A stretch of DNA of 64,000 bases from an uncultured Clostridia bacterium (GCA_934457145.1 CAKSHP010000005.1:36072-100071), one strand, 5' to 3'; positions 26,909-35,889 are shown, numbered from the stretch's first letter. Notes: generated by a model not told the origin, from the letters alone. Program-made: numbers and translations.

Positions 26909-27154
26909 GTGAGCAAAGCGAACATTTAGAACTGACGAAGTCAAATTTTTTAATACACAGTAAATTGCGACGGCAATTGCGTGTATCATAAAAATTTACC
27001 GCTGAAAAACGTGAGCAAAGCGAACATTTAAAACTGACGAAGTCAAATTTTTTTAATACACAGTAAATTGCATCGGCAATTGCGTGTATCATAAAAATTT
27101 ACCGCTGAAAAACGTGAGCAAAGCGAACATTTAAAACTGACGAAGTCAAATTTT
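26909..27154 (+). repeat. Tandem repeat, ~102-bp unit, about 2.4 copies
   Basis: Units begin with GTGAGCAAAGCGAACATTTA at 26909, 27011 and 27114. Each full unit contains a hairpin, ATACAC/GTGTAT around ATTGC/GCAAT. The third, partial unit ends at the stop codon of the convergent DUF421 gene. Spacer and unit size rule out a CRISPR. Confidence 0.85.
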
Positions 27155-27823
27155 TTTATAAACAAAAAAGCCGTTTTCATCGTCACATGACGCTAAAAAC
27201 ACGTCTGACAGATTAGTGATATCGTTTGCTTTAAGTTTTGCATTAAGCCACTTTTCGTCTTTTCCGCAGCGTTTTAAGTTTTCGTGCATTATTATGCCGT
27301 CACAGATTAGGTTTGTTTGAATTTTTTGCTGAGTGAGTCGGATATTCATATCACCGGCGGTGAGGTTTTTGGCATCGGATCTCGGAAGAATACTTATTTT
27401 CCCGTTTGGCTCAAGAATGGCGCAGTAAATGTCCTCCATGGAAAAATAGCCCTGGTTTCTCATTTGAATTAAAAATTCGTTTAAATCTATTCTGGTTTTT
27501 TTTAAGTTTTCAAAAAAGAACTTGTTTTCAGAAAACAAAACGATGCTTTTGCCGGAAAGAAAGGTTCGCAGTTTTTGGGATTTACTGCTGCAAATTGATA
27601 TTAAAACGGCAAACAGCGCATAAATTACCATTGCAATCAGCGGTTTTAACATATCATGTTCAATTGCGGTTGCCATTTCTGCGGCGATAGAGCCGATTGT
27701 GATACCGTTTACATAATCAAAAAGGCTGAGCTGGGAAACCTGGCGCTTGCCGATAATTCTTGTTATTATAAAAAGTGCTGCAATTGAGAGCACGGTTGAC
27801 AGTACAACATTTAAAAAATCCAA
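27146..27823 (-). CDS. DUF421 (YetF-type) membrane protein
   Basis: 225 residues from a TTG at 27823 with CGGAGG eight bases upstream; an ATG at 27886 is in frame but the extra 21 residues would be translated through an inverted repeat. Family motif at the N-terminus: FIITRIIGKRQVSQLSLFDY then VNGITIGSIAAEMA; about three helices, then the DUF421 soluble domain. Related Bacillus YetF-type proteins are associated with the spore or cell envelope. Its ribosome binding site sits in a 13-bp perfect inverted repeat. Confidence 0.87.
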   Translation of the reverse strand: MDFLNVVLSTVLSIAALFIITRIIGKRQVSQLSLFDYVNGITIGSIAAEMATAIEHDMLKPLIAMVIYALFAVLISICSSKSQKLRTFLSGKSIVLFSENKFFFENLKKTRIDLNEFLIQMRNQGYFSMEDIYCAILEPNGKISILPRSDAKNLTAGDMNIRLTQQKIQTNLICDGIIMHENLKRCGKDEKWLNAKLKANDITNLSDVFLASCDDENGFFVYKKI

Positions 27824-27827
27824 AATG

Positions 27828-27880
27828 AAAAACCTCCGTATTTGTGATATACATTTAATATATACCGTACGGAGGTTTTT
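27828..27880 (-). promoter_or_regulatory. Perfect inverted repeat that can hide the DUF421 ribosome binding site
   Basis: On the minus strand, AAAAACCTCCGTA and TACGGAGGTTTTT (13 bp each, 27-nt loop). The second arm contains GGAGG, the likely Shine-Dalgarno of the next gene. The structure may be a terminator, a translational switch or both. Confidence 0.65.
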
Positions 27881-27888
27881 ATTCATGT

Positions 27889-28569
27889 TTATTTAGGTAT
27901 ATTGTGTTCGGCTTTTTGTTGCCTTTTCATGGTTTCAAAAAATAAATCCAAAAGCAAATGATTTGAACTGCATGTAAGATATATTTGTTCGAAAAGTTTT
28001 TTCCGTTGGGGGAAAGTGTCGTTTTTCCAGGTGGCATATAAAGCAATCGGCGCTATTGAGCCTTCATATATAAGATATGGAAACAGGATTTTGTCGAGTT
28101 GTTTTATGGTATAGAATTTATCGTTTCTTATATTCACTTCCTGCTGGAAACGCGAAAGAATTTCAATTGCAAATTCTATGCATGTAAATGCGTGGCGTAT
28201 GACTATTTTTTTATGAATAACCGAAAAGACTGCCGATATCGTGTTATATACATATTCCGGAGAATTTTTTGCAATAGAGGATATAAACATGCTTATTTTG
28301 TCATATTGCGCATCGCTTACCGGTATGGCAAAGATTTTTATTTTTGCATATTTGCTGCGGTTTTTATAGCGCAGACTCGACTCGTTTACAAAGCCGCCGC
28401 AGAGCGGAGTTTGCTTATAGTGGCGGGCGAAGGAGTAAAGATTGTCGAGGTTTGCCGTGAGCGAAACGGAAACATGATTATAGGTATAGTGAGTCATAAG
28501 CCGTATAAACTTTCCGAGTTTGCATGGGGTTGATGATAAAACCACGTACAAATACTTGCGTTCATGCAA
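27889..28569 (-). CDS. Putative permuted NlpC/P60 (YiiX-like) cysteine hydrolase
   Basis: 226 residues from a TTG at 28569 with CGGAGGTGAT upstream; an in-frame ATG at 28617 would overlap the preceding gene. A His-containing strand (YTYNHVSVSL) near residue 30 and a Cys in HAFTCIEFAIEIL near residue 130 occur in His-before-Cys order, as in circularly permuted papain-like hydrolases of the YiiX/YebB group. Family placement is tentative; substrates could be lipids or peptidoglycan peptides. Second-last gene of a four-gene minus-strand operon. Confidence 0.5.
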   Translation of the reverse strand: MHERKYLYVVLSSTPCKLGKFIRLMTHYTYNHVSVSLTANLDNLYSFARHYKQTPLCGGFVNESSLRYKNRSKYAKIKIFAIPVSDAQYDKISMFISSIAKNSPEYVYNTISAVFSVIHKKIVIRHAFTCIEFAIEILSRFQQEVNIRNDKFYTIKQLDKILFPYLIYEGSIAPIALYATWKNDTFPQRKKLFEQIYLTCSSNHLLLDLFFETMKRQQKAEHNIPK

Positions 28570-28591
28570 AAAAATCACCTCCGGATGCTTT

Positions 28592-29362
28592 TTAAGAGTT
28601 GTTTCGCTGCCATTCATACATTAAAATTCCGGCAGCAACCGATGCGTTTAAGCTTTCCGCTCCGCCGATTATAGGAATTATAACGGTTTCGTCGGCAAGC
28701 GAAAGGCAACTATTGCTTATTCCGTTTGATTCGTTGCCTATAACAAGAATTGTTTTTTTGGGATACGACGCCGTTTTATAGTCCGAAGCCGTATCGCTTA
28801 AAGCGGCGCAGATTAAGCTGTAGCCTTTTTCTTTTAACGCCGCTATATCGTTTAGGGAAACGTTTGTGTAAACATCTGTTGAAAAAAATGAACCCATTGA
28901 CGAACGTATTGTTTTTGGATTATAAAGGTCGACACAGCCGGCAGAAAGCAACACTCCGCTTGCACCGCAGGCATCGCAGGTGCGGATGATTGTGCCGCAA
29001 TTGCCGGGATCTGCAACGGAGTCGAGATAAATATAAAGACCGCCGTTTAAATTTGAAATGTTTTTATCCTTAACAGCTACTGCGCAGATTATTCCTTCAG
29101 GATTTTTCGTATCACACAGGCTGTCAAATATATTATCGCTTACGGTATAAAAAGAAACATCCGAAAATGCCGAAAAATCCATACTTTTATAAAGGCTTTC
29201 CTTAACGGCAGTTATTTTTATGTCTGCGCCTTTGTTTAAAGCGTCAAAACAACCCTTTACTCCTTCAACACAGTACATATTTTCAGCTGTGCGCGCCTTT
29301 TTCTGACGCAGGGATTTTATTAATTTGTATACTTTGTTTTGTGTGCTCGATATATGCTGCAT
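28592..29362 (-). CDS. TrmH/SpoU-family RNA 2'-O-methyltransferase
   Basis: 256 residues. An N-terminal substrate-binding domain (KVYKLIKSLRQKKAR) precedes a SPOUT knot with the three family motifs: DPGNCGTIIRTCDACG (motif 1), ILVIGNESNGIS (motif 2) and IPIIGGAESLNASVAAGILM (motif 3). It methylates a ribose in 23S rRNA or tRNA using SAM; RlmB-like, exact nucleotide unknown. Starts 4 bp after the WG-repeat gene with little ribosome binding site, so probably translationally coupled. Confidence 0.92.
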   Translation of the reverse strand: MQHISSTQNKVYKLIKSLRQKKARTAENMYCVEGVKGCFDALNKGADIKITAVKESLYKSMDFSAFSDVSFYTVSDNIFDSLCDTKNPEGIICAVAVKDKNISNLNGGLYIYLDSVADPGNCGTIIRTCDACGASGVLLSAGCVDLYNPKTIRSSMGSFFSTDVYTNVSLNDIAALKEKGYSLICAALSDTASDYKTASYPKKTILVIGNESNGISNSCLSLADETVIIPIIGGAESLNASVAAGILMYEWQRNNS

Positions 29363-29366
29363 GGTT

Positions 29367-29921
29367 TTAGTTTGCGCTGCCGCTTGGCTGTGCGCTTTCG
29401 GCAGGTTTGCTTTCTTCGGTTACTTCTTTTCCTGTTTTATCAATTGTTACAAGCTTGTCGCCGAGGTATGCAACCGTGTGGCCTTCTTCGTCAAAATCGC
29501 CGACATTTGAATAAATAAAGTCTATTACAACGTTTCCGTCTTTATCGATAAAGCCATATGTTTTAGTGTCTTCGGAAACGGCGGCAAGTCCGTTTGAGAA
29601 TTTGCCCATTACTTTGAAGCGGTAGTCCGTTACGGTGTTACCGTCAGGATCGATATATGCGCCCTTTTTATCTTTCCAGACGCCTGCGCGGTCTTCGCTG
29701 AAATCGCCTGCACGGTCAAACTGATAATCGATAACAAGAGTGCCGTTTTCGTCTTTGTAGCCGTAGAGTTTGGTGTTTTCGTCCTGAACGGCTTCATATT
29801 TATCGGAATTTCCGCTCGGAGCGGGGGTTTCGCTTTGCTTTTGATTTTTTTTGCATGCTGCAAAAGAAAGAACAATTGCTATAGCCGATATGATACAAAT
29901 TGATTTTTTAAACAGTTTCAT
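29367..29921 (-). CDS. WG-repeat lipoprotein
   Basis: 184 residues. Signal peptide with lipobox-like LSFAACKK (Cys ~residue 23), then a Ser/Pro linker and about four WG/KWG-type beta repeats (LYGYKDENGTLVIDYQFD, YGFIDKDGNVVIDFIYSNVG). WG repeats form beta-propeller or sheet structures of unknown binding role. Anchored outside the membrane. First gene of the operon, with a good sigma-A promoter. Confidence 0.85.
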   Translation of the reverse strand: MKLFKKSICIISAIAIVLSFAACKKNQKQSETPAPSGNSDKYEAVQDENTKLYGYKDENGTLVIDYQFDRAGDFSEDRAGVWKDKKGAYIDPDGNTVTDYRFKVMGKFSNGLAAVSEDTKTYGFIDKDGNVVIDFIYSNVGDFDEEGHTVAYLGDKLVTIDKTGKEVTEESKPAESAQPSGSAN

Positions 29922-29986
29922 AATTAATCTGCCTTTCGTGAAAAAATTTTTAATACAATATACATTATAAGTATATTTATAATTAT

Positions 29987-30015
29987 ATATTACACCGTTA
30001 AAGCGGATTTGTCAA
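29987..30015 (-). promoter_or_regulatory. Sigma-A promoter for the WG-repeat/trmH operon
   Basis: Minus strand: TTGACA, 17-bp spacer, TAATAT. Divergent from the nagZ promoter. Confidence 0.7.
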
Positions 30016-30086
30016 CTAAATACATGACATATACGTAAATTTTTAACAATTAGGAAACAAATTTGACTTTTTTACAAGTGTTTTTA

Positions 30087-30115
30087 TTGACAAAAAGATG
30101 TATAAAAGTTATAAT
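30087..30115 (+). promoter_or_regulatory. Consensus sigma-A promoter for nagZ
   Basis: TTGACA, 17-bp spacer, TATAAT, both perfect; a ~120-nt leader follows. Confidence 0.8.
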
Positions 30116-30241
30116 AAAACATAAGAATAGTTTAAATTACAAAAAGATAAAACATTCGGTTCTTTTTGAAAACTTGACTGTACTTTTTTAAACAAAGGAT
30201 AAAATTTTGCGTTTTTTACGCAGAAAGGTATTGATATAAGC

Positions 30242-31489
30242 ATGAAAGATAATAAAAAGAGGATTTTGACGGCGCTTATACTGGTGATAGTTTTTCTATC
30301 CGGCGTTGTGTGCGGGGATTTGTTTAGCACATATCTTCCGCTTAATACGCTTGAGATAAAAAAACAAAGTGAGAGCCCAAAGGATAATATAAATACTGAT
30401 ACAAAAAAAACGTTGCCGGCTGCGGATAACACAAATGACACAGACAAGCGCGCACAGGAAATTTTAAATTCAATGACGCTTGATGAGAAAATATATCAGA
30501 TGCTGTTTGTTACGCCGGAGTCGCTCACGGGAGTGGGAACATGCATTGCAGCCGGACAGACAACAAAAGAAGCTATAGAAAAAATGCCTGTCGGCGGAAT
30601 AATATATTTTTCGGAAAACGTGCAAAATAAAGATCAGCTTACGCAAATGATTAAAAACACCCAAAGCTACAGCAAACTGCCGCTGTTTATCGGCGTTGAC
30701 GAGGAGGGAGGCCAGGTAAGGCGACTCGGTTCAAATGAGGCGCTCGGTATGGAGTTTGTAGGAGATATGGCAGACATCGGCAGAACGAACGACACGTCAA
30801 AGGCATATGCCGCGGCAAAAACGATAGCATCGTCTTTAAATGAATTTGGATTTAATGTTGACTTTGCGCCGGTGGCAGATGTGTATAAAAATAAGGAAAA
30901 CACTGTGGTAAAGCGCAGAAGCTTCGGAAGCGATACAAACACGGTTTCAAAAATGTCGCTTGCATTTGTAAACGGACTTCAGGACAATAACATAAGCGCC
31001 TGCTTAAAGCACTTTCCCGGACACGGAGCAACCGCGGGGGACACTCATGACGGATACAGCGAAAACACCTTTGGCAAAGACGAGATTTTAAAAGATGAAA
31101 CTGCGGCGTTTAAAAAGGGAATAGACGGCGGCTGCGATTTTGTGATGAGCGGACATATAAGCGCAAAAGCGCTTACCGGCTCGCAGATACCTTGCTCGCT
31201 TTCAAAGGCGGTTGTGACAGATATTTTAAAAAACGAGATGAATTTTAAAAACATCGTGATTACCGATGCCATGAATATGGGAGCAATATCGAAAAACTAC
31301 TCTGCCGGCGAGGCAGCTGTTATGGCCGTAGAGGCGGGAAATGATATGGTTTTGATGCCGGGAGATATTAACGAAGCGTTTGATGCATTAAAAAAGAGCG
31401 TTCAGGAAAATAAGATAAGCGAAGAGCAGATAAATGAAAGCGTAAAAAGGATACTGTCGGTTAAAATAAAAAGAAAAATTATAAATTAA
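30242..31489 (+). CDS. nagZ: GH3 beta-N-acetylhexosaminidase (NagZ family)
   Basis: 415 residues with an N-terminal membrane anchor (residues 7-27) and a glycoside hydrolase family 3 domain. LKHFPGHGATAGDTHDG holds the Asp-His acid/base dyad typical of GlcNAc-specific GH3 enzymes; VITDAMNMGAI holds the nucleophile Asp. It releases N-acetylglucosamine from muropeptides during wall turnover. The anchored form matches Gram-positive relatives. nagA and nagB nearby process the product. Confidence 0.92.
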   Translation: MKDNKKRILTALILVIVFLSGVVCGDLFSTYLPLNTLEIKKQSESPKDNINTDTKKTLPAADNTNDTDKRAQEILNSMTLDEKIYQMLFVTPESLTGVGTCIAAGQTTKEAIEKMPVGGIIYFSENVQNKDQLTQMIKNTQSYSKLPLFIGVDEEGGQVRRLGSNEALGMEFVGDMADIGRTNDTSKAYAAAKTIASSLNEFGFNVDFAPVADVYKNKENTVVKRRSFGSDTNTVSKMSLAFVNGLQDNNISACLKHFPGHGATAGDTHDGYSENTFGKDEILKDETAAFKKGIDGGCDFVMSGHISAKALTGSQIPCSLSKAVVTDILKNEMNFKNIVITDAMNMGAISKNYSAGEAAVMAVEAGNDMVLMPGDINEAFDALKKSVQENKISEEQINESVKRILSVKIKRKIIN

Positions 31490-31507
31490 AATCAGAGGAG
31501 CGGTAGT

Positions 31508-31999
31508 ATGGTATGTAAAAATTGCGGAAGTGAAAATGAAGACGGTGCAAAAAGGTGCGTAAACTGTGATAATGCATTGTCGCAGCAGGATGAGAAAAAA
31601 AGCGGAATAAAAAAACGTGTGTGGATTCCTGCGATTACGGGAATTATAGTGCTTATTATGGCAGTGAGCATATTTTTTGTGAGTTCGGTGACGCAAAAGA
31701 AAACGCTCAACAAAATGCTTACCGACGGATCTTGGGTAAATATTTCAAACTCTCAAAACATGACGGCTTTGAAGTTTGAAAATAATCAGCTTGTGTATAA
31801 AACGTTTCATTTCGGTGACGGCGGCGTTGAAGGCGAGGGTGAAGAAAAGCGGTTTGCCTATAAGGTGCAATCCTCTGATAGATTTTCGATTAATTCAAAG
31901 AGCTATAAAGTTATAGTAAGCGGAGACGGAATTGAAATTTTCCCGGCTATAACGGACGAAGAAAAGGGAAGCGAAAAATGGCTTCATATTAAAGAATAA
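31508..31999 (+). CDS. Zinc-ribbon, single-pass membrane protein
   Basis: 163 residues: an N-terminal zinc ribbon (CKNCGSENEDGAKRCVNC, four Cys in two CxxC pairs), a transmembrane helix (about residues 43-61) and an extracytoplasmic C-terminal domain ending in a strand-rich segment. Function unknown. Common architecture in Clostridia. A degraded protein of similar N-terminus lies at 43875-44414. Confidence 0.75.
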   Translation: MVCKNCGSENEDGAKRCVNCDNALSQQDEKKSGIKKRVWIPAITGIIVLIMAVSIFFVSSVTQKKTLNKMLTDGSWVNISNSQNMTALKFENNQLVYKTFHFGDGGVEGEGEEKRFAYKVQSSDRFSINSKSYKVIVSGDGIEIFPAITDEEKGSEKWLHIKE

Positions 32000-32003
32000 A
32001 ATA

Positions 32004-32048
32004 AAAACAGGCAGACGCTTTAAAATTTTGCGTCTGCCTGTTTTTTTT
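32004..32048. terminator. Bidirectional intrinsic terminator
   Basis: AACAGGCAGACGC/GCGTCTGCCTGTT with T runs, between convergent 31508 and nagA. Confidence 0.9.
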
Positions 32049-33204
32049 ATTTTACTTCGATACCGCATAAGAACACTTTTTTAATGTTTATATCGTCATC
32101 GAAAATTACGATGTCGGCGCGGAGGTTTTCTTTTATATCGCCGCGGTCGGTGAGATTTAGTATGCGTGCGGGGTTTTGGGTAATCATTTTAACGGCTTCT
32201 GTCACGCTGCAGTCTGCTTTTTTTACCATAGTCCGCACGAGTCTGTCAGCAGTTGCAACGCTGCCGGCAAATGCGCTTTTATCTAAAAGTTTTGCAACAC
32301 CGTCTTCTATAATACAGGGGGTTTCCTCGCCTTTTCTGCCTAAAAAGGACATGCCCTCGCTTTCGCCCGCAGCGCGCATAGAATCGGTAACGAGACATAT
32401 ATTGTCCGTGCCTTTAAGTTTTATAATGAGTTTTAAAAGCTCGGGCGGCAGATGTGCGCCGTCGGCTATAATTTCGGCACACATATCGTCAAAATAATAT
32501 GCACATTCGGTCACACCGAGACGGCGAAAGCCGTTTTTCCTTGTGATGGTTGACATACCGGAATAAAGATGGGTTATCATTTTACAGCCAAAGTCATGCA
32601 CAGCTTTTACATCGTCAAATGCGGCGTCGCTGTGGCCGCATGAGGGCAAAACATTATTTTTAACAAGCGTTTTGCAAAACTCTATGCTGCCTTCAAGCTC
32701 CGGCGCAAAGCTCCAGCGCCGAATAATGCCTTTGCCGATATTTAATATGTCATTATATTCTTTCGGATCGGGATTTTTTATGTATTCCGGATTTTGCGCA
32801 CCGCTTTGATTTTTTGAAAAATACGGTCCCTCAAGGTGTGCGCCGATAATGTTTTTATGCGTTTTCATCACGGCTTTTAAGTCGTTTAAAAATTGCACGA
32901 GCACAGCTTTTGAACATGCAAGGGTTGTTGGCATAATGCTTGTGGTGCCGCAGAAAAGGTGCTTTTGTGCGGCGCATATAATGGGTTTTTCGCCGCCGTC
33001 CAAAAAGTCTGCTCCGCCTCCTCCGTGGGTGTGAATATCGATAAATCCGGCGCTTACATAGTTGTTTTTTGCGTCAATTTCTTTGTCCGGTGAAATGTCT
33101 TTATTGCCTATAAAAAGAATTTTATCGTCTTTCAAATAAAGAACTTCATTTTCCAAAATGCGGTTTTGGGAAATAATTTTCCCGTTAATTATTTTTGTAA
33201 TCAT
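32047..33204 (-). CDS. nagA: N-acetylglucosamine-6-phosphate deacetylase
   Basis: 385 residues, full length, amidohydrolase fold. Metal and substrate residues: DIHTHGGGGADF, HLEGPYF, CGHSDAAFDD, and the catalytic Asp in LVTDSMRAAGES. Converts GlcNAc-6-P to GlcN-6-P and acetate. It follows nagB by 23 bp on the same strand, so one operon. Confidence 0.96.
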   Translation of the reverse strand: MITKIINGKIISQNRILENEVLYLKDDKILFIGNKDISPDKEIDAKNNYVSAGFIDIHTHGGGGADFLDGGEKPIICAAQKHLFCGTTSIMPTTLACSKAVLVQFLNDLKAVMKTHKNIIGAHLEGPYFSKNQSGAQNPEYIKNPDPKEYNDILNIGKGIIRRWSFAPELEGSIEFCKTLVKNNVLPSCGHSDAAFDDVKAVHDFGCKMITHLYSGMSTITRKNGFRRLGVTECAYYFDDMCAEIIADGAHLPPELLKLIIKLKGTDNICLVTDSMRAAGESEGMSFLGRKGEETPCIIEDGVAKLLDKSAFAGSVATADRLVRTMVKKADCSVTEAVKMITQNPARILNLTDRGDIKENLRADIVIFDDDINIKKVFLCGIEVK

Positions 33205-33227
33205 ATATGCTGCTGCCTTTCGGTATA

Positions 33228-33977
33228 TTAAAGCTTTGATGCGCTGTCTTTGTCGCAGTATAGCACGGCGCTTTTATGTTTTCTTAAAATTGTTGCGGGG
33301 CATTTTTCGTTTATATCGTCATTTAGCATTTTATAAACTGCGTCTGCCTTTGTTATTGCGGGCACAACGCAGAACAGGTGCCTGCCTGAAAAAAGCGTCG
33401 GCACAGTAAGTGTGAGCGCATGAGTGGGTACGTCGTCTATTTTTTCAAAGCAACCGTCATGCACCTGCTGATTGCGGCATATTTCATCAAGCTTAACGCT
33501 TTTTATAATGTGTTTATCGCAAAAATCGGCAACCGGCGGGTCATTAAATGCAATATGGCCGTTTTCACCTATTCCGAGGCACACGATGTCTGTGGGATAT
33601 TGTTTTATAAGATTTGAATACCTTTCGCATTCGCCTTGTATATCTTTTGCGCTGCCGTTTATGTAATGAACGCTTTTAAAATTAACCTTATCAAAAATTG
33701 CACGGCGCAAAAAATTTCCGAAGCCCTGAGGGGCATCCGGTGCAAGGCCTATGTATTCGTCCATGTGAAAAGCGTTTATTTTGCTCCAGTCAATTTTGTT
33801 ATTTGCAACGAGGCTTTCAAGCACTTCGTTTTGCGAGGGTGCGGCTGCAAAGATGATGTTTATCTCGTCTTTTTGTTTAAGCAAGGTTTGTATGCATAAG
33901 AAGATGTCGTTTGCGGCATCGGCTCCCATTTCGCTTCTTGTGTTAAAAATTTTAACGTCCAGATTATCTTTTTTCAT
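33228..33977 (-). CDS. nagB: Glucosamine-6-phosphate deaminase
   Basis: 249 residues. Family motifs NAFHMDEYIG (general base Asp), GIGENGHIAFNDPP and TLTVPTLF. Converts GlcN-6-P to fructose-6-P and ammonia, feeding amino-sugar carbon into glycolysis. First gene of the nagB-nagA operon. Confidence 0.96.
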   Translation of the reverse strand: MKKDNLDVKIFNTRSEMGADAANDIFLCIQTLLKQKDEINIIFAAAPSQNEVLESLVANNKIDWSKINAFHMDEYIGLAPDAPQGFGNFLRRAIFDKVNFKSVHYINGSAKDIQGECERYSNLIKQYPTDIVCLGIGENGHIAFNDPPVADFCDKHIIKSVKLDEICRNQQVHDGCFEKIDDVPTHALTLTVPTLFSGRHLFCVVPAITKADAVYKMLNDDINEKCPATILRKHKSAVLYCDKDSASKL

Positions 33978-34011
33978 TTAAATTCGCTCCCGTAAAAATA
34001 TTTTCAAACAC

Positions 34012-34040
34012 ATTTTAGCACAGCGAAAAGGCTTTGTAAA
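34012..34040 (-). promoter_or_regulatory. Predicted promoter of nagBA
   Basis: Minus strand: TTTACA, 17-bp spacer, TAAAAT. The -35 box overlaps an inverted repeat (AAACCG at 34038-34043, CGGTTT further upstream) that could be a repressor site. Confidence 0.6.
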
Positions 34041-34088
34041 CCGTTTGGCAAAATCGGTTTGTTTTTGTAGATTTTATGTTTAAAAAGG

Positions 34089-34117
34089 TTGAATTTTATA
34101 TTGGTATATGTTATACT
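34089..34117 (+). promoter_or_regulatory. Predicted promoter of the DUF4886 gene
   Basis: TTGAAT, 17-bp spacer, TATACT; divergent from the nagBA promoter. Confidence 0.6.
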
Positions 34118-34170
34118 TTTCGTGAAAGATTACACAGGCATTAAAGAGCCTGATCGGGAGGAACGGATTT

Positions 34171-34899
34171 ATGAAAACAATAAATGTGCTGTCAATCGGA
34201 AACAGCTTCAGCCAGGATGCGCAAAGATATCTTTTCGAGATTGCAAGATCGCAAAAAGAAAATATTCAAACGGTTAACCTTTATATAGGAGGCTGCTCGC
34301 TTGAAAGACATTTCAGAAATATGGCGGGAGAAAAGAGGGAATATGCGCTTGAAATAAACGGAAACACAGAAACAGGATTTTTTTCATCGATAAAAGAAGC
34401 GCTCACAGCGCGCTGCTGGGATTTTGTAACGCTTCAGCAGGCAAGTCATTTTTCTTATGATTATGAAACGTATCAGCCGTATTTATCATGTTTGGCAGAG
34501 TATGTGCGCTCGTTTGCGCCGAAAGCAAAGCTTTTAATCCACCAAACATGGGCATATGAGAGCGGCAGCGAAAGAATACGCGAGCATGGCTTTGAAAAAT
34601 ATGAGGATATGTTTAAAGAAATTGAAAAAGCATATATGCTTGCCGCAAAGGATATTCATGCCGACGGGATAATAGAGTGCGGGAAGGCGCTTTTAAGGGC
34701 TCAGGAAAACGGTATTAAAAAAGTTCATCGCGACACGTTTCATGCAAGCCGCGGTACAGGAAGATTTATTTTAGCGCTTACATGGTATAAATATCTTACG
34801 GGAAATGATATATCAAACATCTGCTTTAATAATTTTGATGAAGATGTTTCAAAAGAAGAATATGATATCGCAATCAAGAGTGTAAACGACATATTTTAA
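34171..34899 (+). CDS. DUF4886 SGNH-type hydrolase-like protein
   Basis: 242 residues. The N-terminus VLSIGNSFSQDAQRYLFEIA contains the GNSF motif of SGNH/GDSL-like hydrolases (Ser nucleophile near residue 11), followed by YIGGCSLERHF (block II Gly). A C-terminal His in VHRDTFHASRGTGRF fits the catalytic His block. The family is common in gut anaerobes near carbohydrate genes and is probably a carbohydrate esterase. No signal peptide. Confidence 0.8.
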   Translation: MKTINVLSIGNSFSQDAQRYLFEIARSQKENIQTVNLYIGGCSLERHFRNMAGEKREYALEINGNTETGFFSSIKEALTARCWDFVTLQQASHFSYDYETYQPYLSCLAEYVRSFAPKAKLLIHQTWAYESGSERIREHGFEKYEDMFKEIEKAYMLAAKDIHADGIIECGKALLRAQENGIKKVHRDTFHASRGTGRFILALTWYKYLTGNDISNICFNNFDEDVSKEEYDIAIKSVNDIF

Positions 34900-34912
34900 A
34901 AGCTAAGCAATA

Positions 34913-34952
34913 AAAAAGCTGAAAACCTTTCAAATCGGTTTTCAGCTTTTTT
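34913..34952. terminator. Bidirectional intrinsic terminator
   Basis: AAAAGCTGAAAACC/GGTTTTCAGCTTTT with a short loop and T runs. Confidence 0.9.
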
Positions 34953-34955
34953 ATG

Positions 34956-35873
34956 TTATTTAATTTCATCGATATTATACGGGGTGATCTGATATACAAA
35001 GTAGTTTAGCCAGTTTGAATACAAAAGGCTTGCATGGGATCTCCAGCGCATAACAGGTTCGTTTTCGGGATTGTCGCCATAGTAATAGTTTTTCGGCATA
35101 TCTATTTTTATGCCCTTTTTAAGGTCGCGTTTATATTCTTCGTCTAACGTGTTTGCATCGTATTCCGAATGGCCGGTGACGAAGATTTGTTTTCCGGCTT
35201 TGGTAAACACTATATAAACGCCGGCTTCTTTCGATTCCGATAAAATTTCAAGTTCGCGAACTTTTTTTATATCCTCTTTTAAAACTGTTGTGTGTCTTGA
35301 ATGAGGAACATAAAAAGATGAGTCAAATCCGCGCATAAGCTTTGATGTGCTGCGGTTTACGCCATGCTCAAACACACCGAACATTTTTTTGTCAAGATGA
35401 TGTTTTTTTATGCCGTAGTGATAGTAAAGCCCTGCCTGAGCGCCCCAGCAGATATGAAACGTTGAAGTGACGTTTGTTTTTGACCACTCCATTATTTCAC
35501 AAAGCTCGTCCCAGTAGTCGACCTGCTCAAACTCAAGGTTTTCAACCGGTGCACCGGTTATAATCATTCCGTCGAACTTTTGCGTTTTTATATCGTCAAA
35601 AGTTTTATAAAAGCACTGCAAATGGTTTTCGCTTGTGTTTTTTGATTTGTGCGAATTCATATGTATAAATTCGATTTCCGTTTGCAGCGGGCTGTTACTT
35701 AAATACCTTAAAATCTGTGTTTCGGTAATGATTTTTTTAGGCATAAGATTTACAAACGCAATCTTAAGCGGACGAATATCCTGCGTTGCCGCACGGGTAG
35801 ACGTCATAACAAATATATTTTCACTTTCCAGCTGATGTACGGCGGGTAAACCGTCCTGAACTTTTATTGGCAT
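34956..35873 (-). CDS. metA: Homoserine O-acyltransferase, MetA family
   Basis: 305 residues. Acylates homoserine from acetyl- or succinyl-CoA, the first committed step of methionine synthesis. Motifs: RPLKIAFVNLMPKKIITETQ, the nucleophile Cys in FHICWGAQAGLYYHYG (near residue 143) and the catalytic His/Glu region FVTGHSEYD. Many Firmicutes enzymes of this family use acetyl-CoA; the selecting residue was not resolved. Last gene of the aspS operon. Confidence 0.95.
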   Translation of the reverse strand: MPIKVQDGLPAVHQLESENIFVMTSTRAATQDIRPLKIAFVNLMPKKIITETQILRYLSNSPLQTEIEFIHMNSHKSKNTSENHLQCFYKTFDDIKTQKFDGMIITGAPVENLEFEQVDYWDELCEIMEWSKTNVTSTFHICWGAQAGLYYHYGIKKHHLDKKMFGVFEHGVNRSTSKLMRGFDSSFYVPHSRHTTVLKEDIKKVRELEILSESKEAGVYIVFTKAGKQIFVTGHSEYDANTLDEEYKRDLKKGIKIDMPKNYYYGDNPENEPVMRWRSHASLLYSNWLNYFVYQITPYNIDEIK

Positions 35874-35889
35874 TTTTTACTTCCTTTAA

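Noticed and set aside
26909..27154. Possible CRISPR array
   Set aside because: The repeated unit is about 102 bp with no short repeat/unique spacer alternation; it is a plain tandem repeat.
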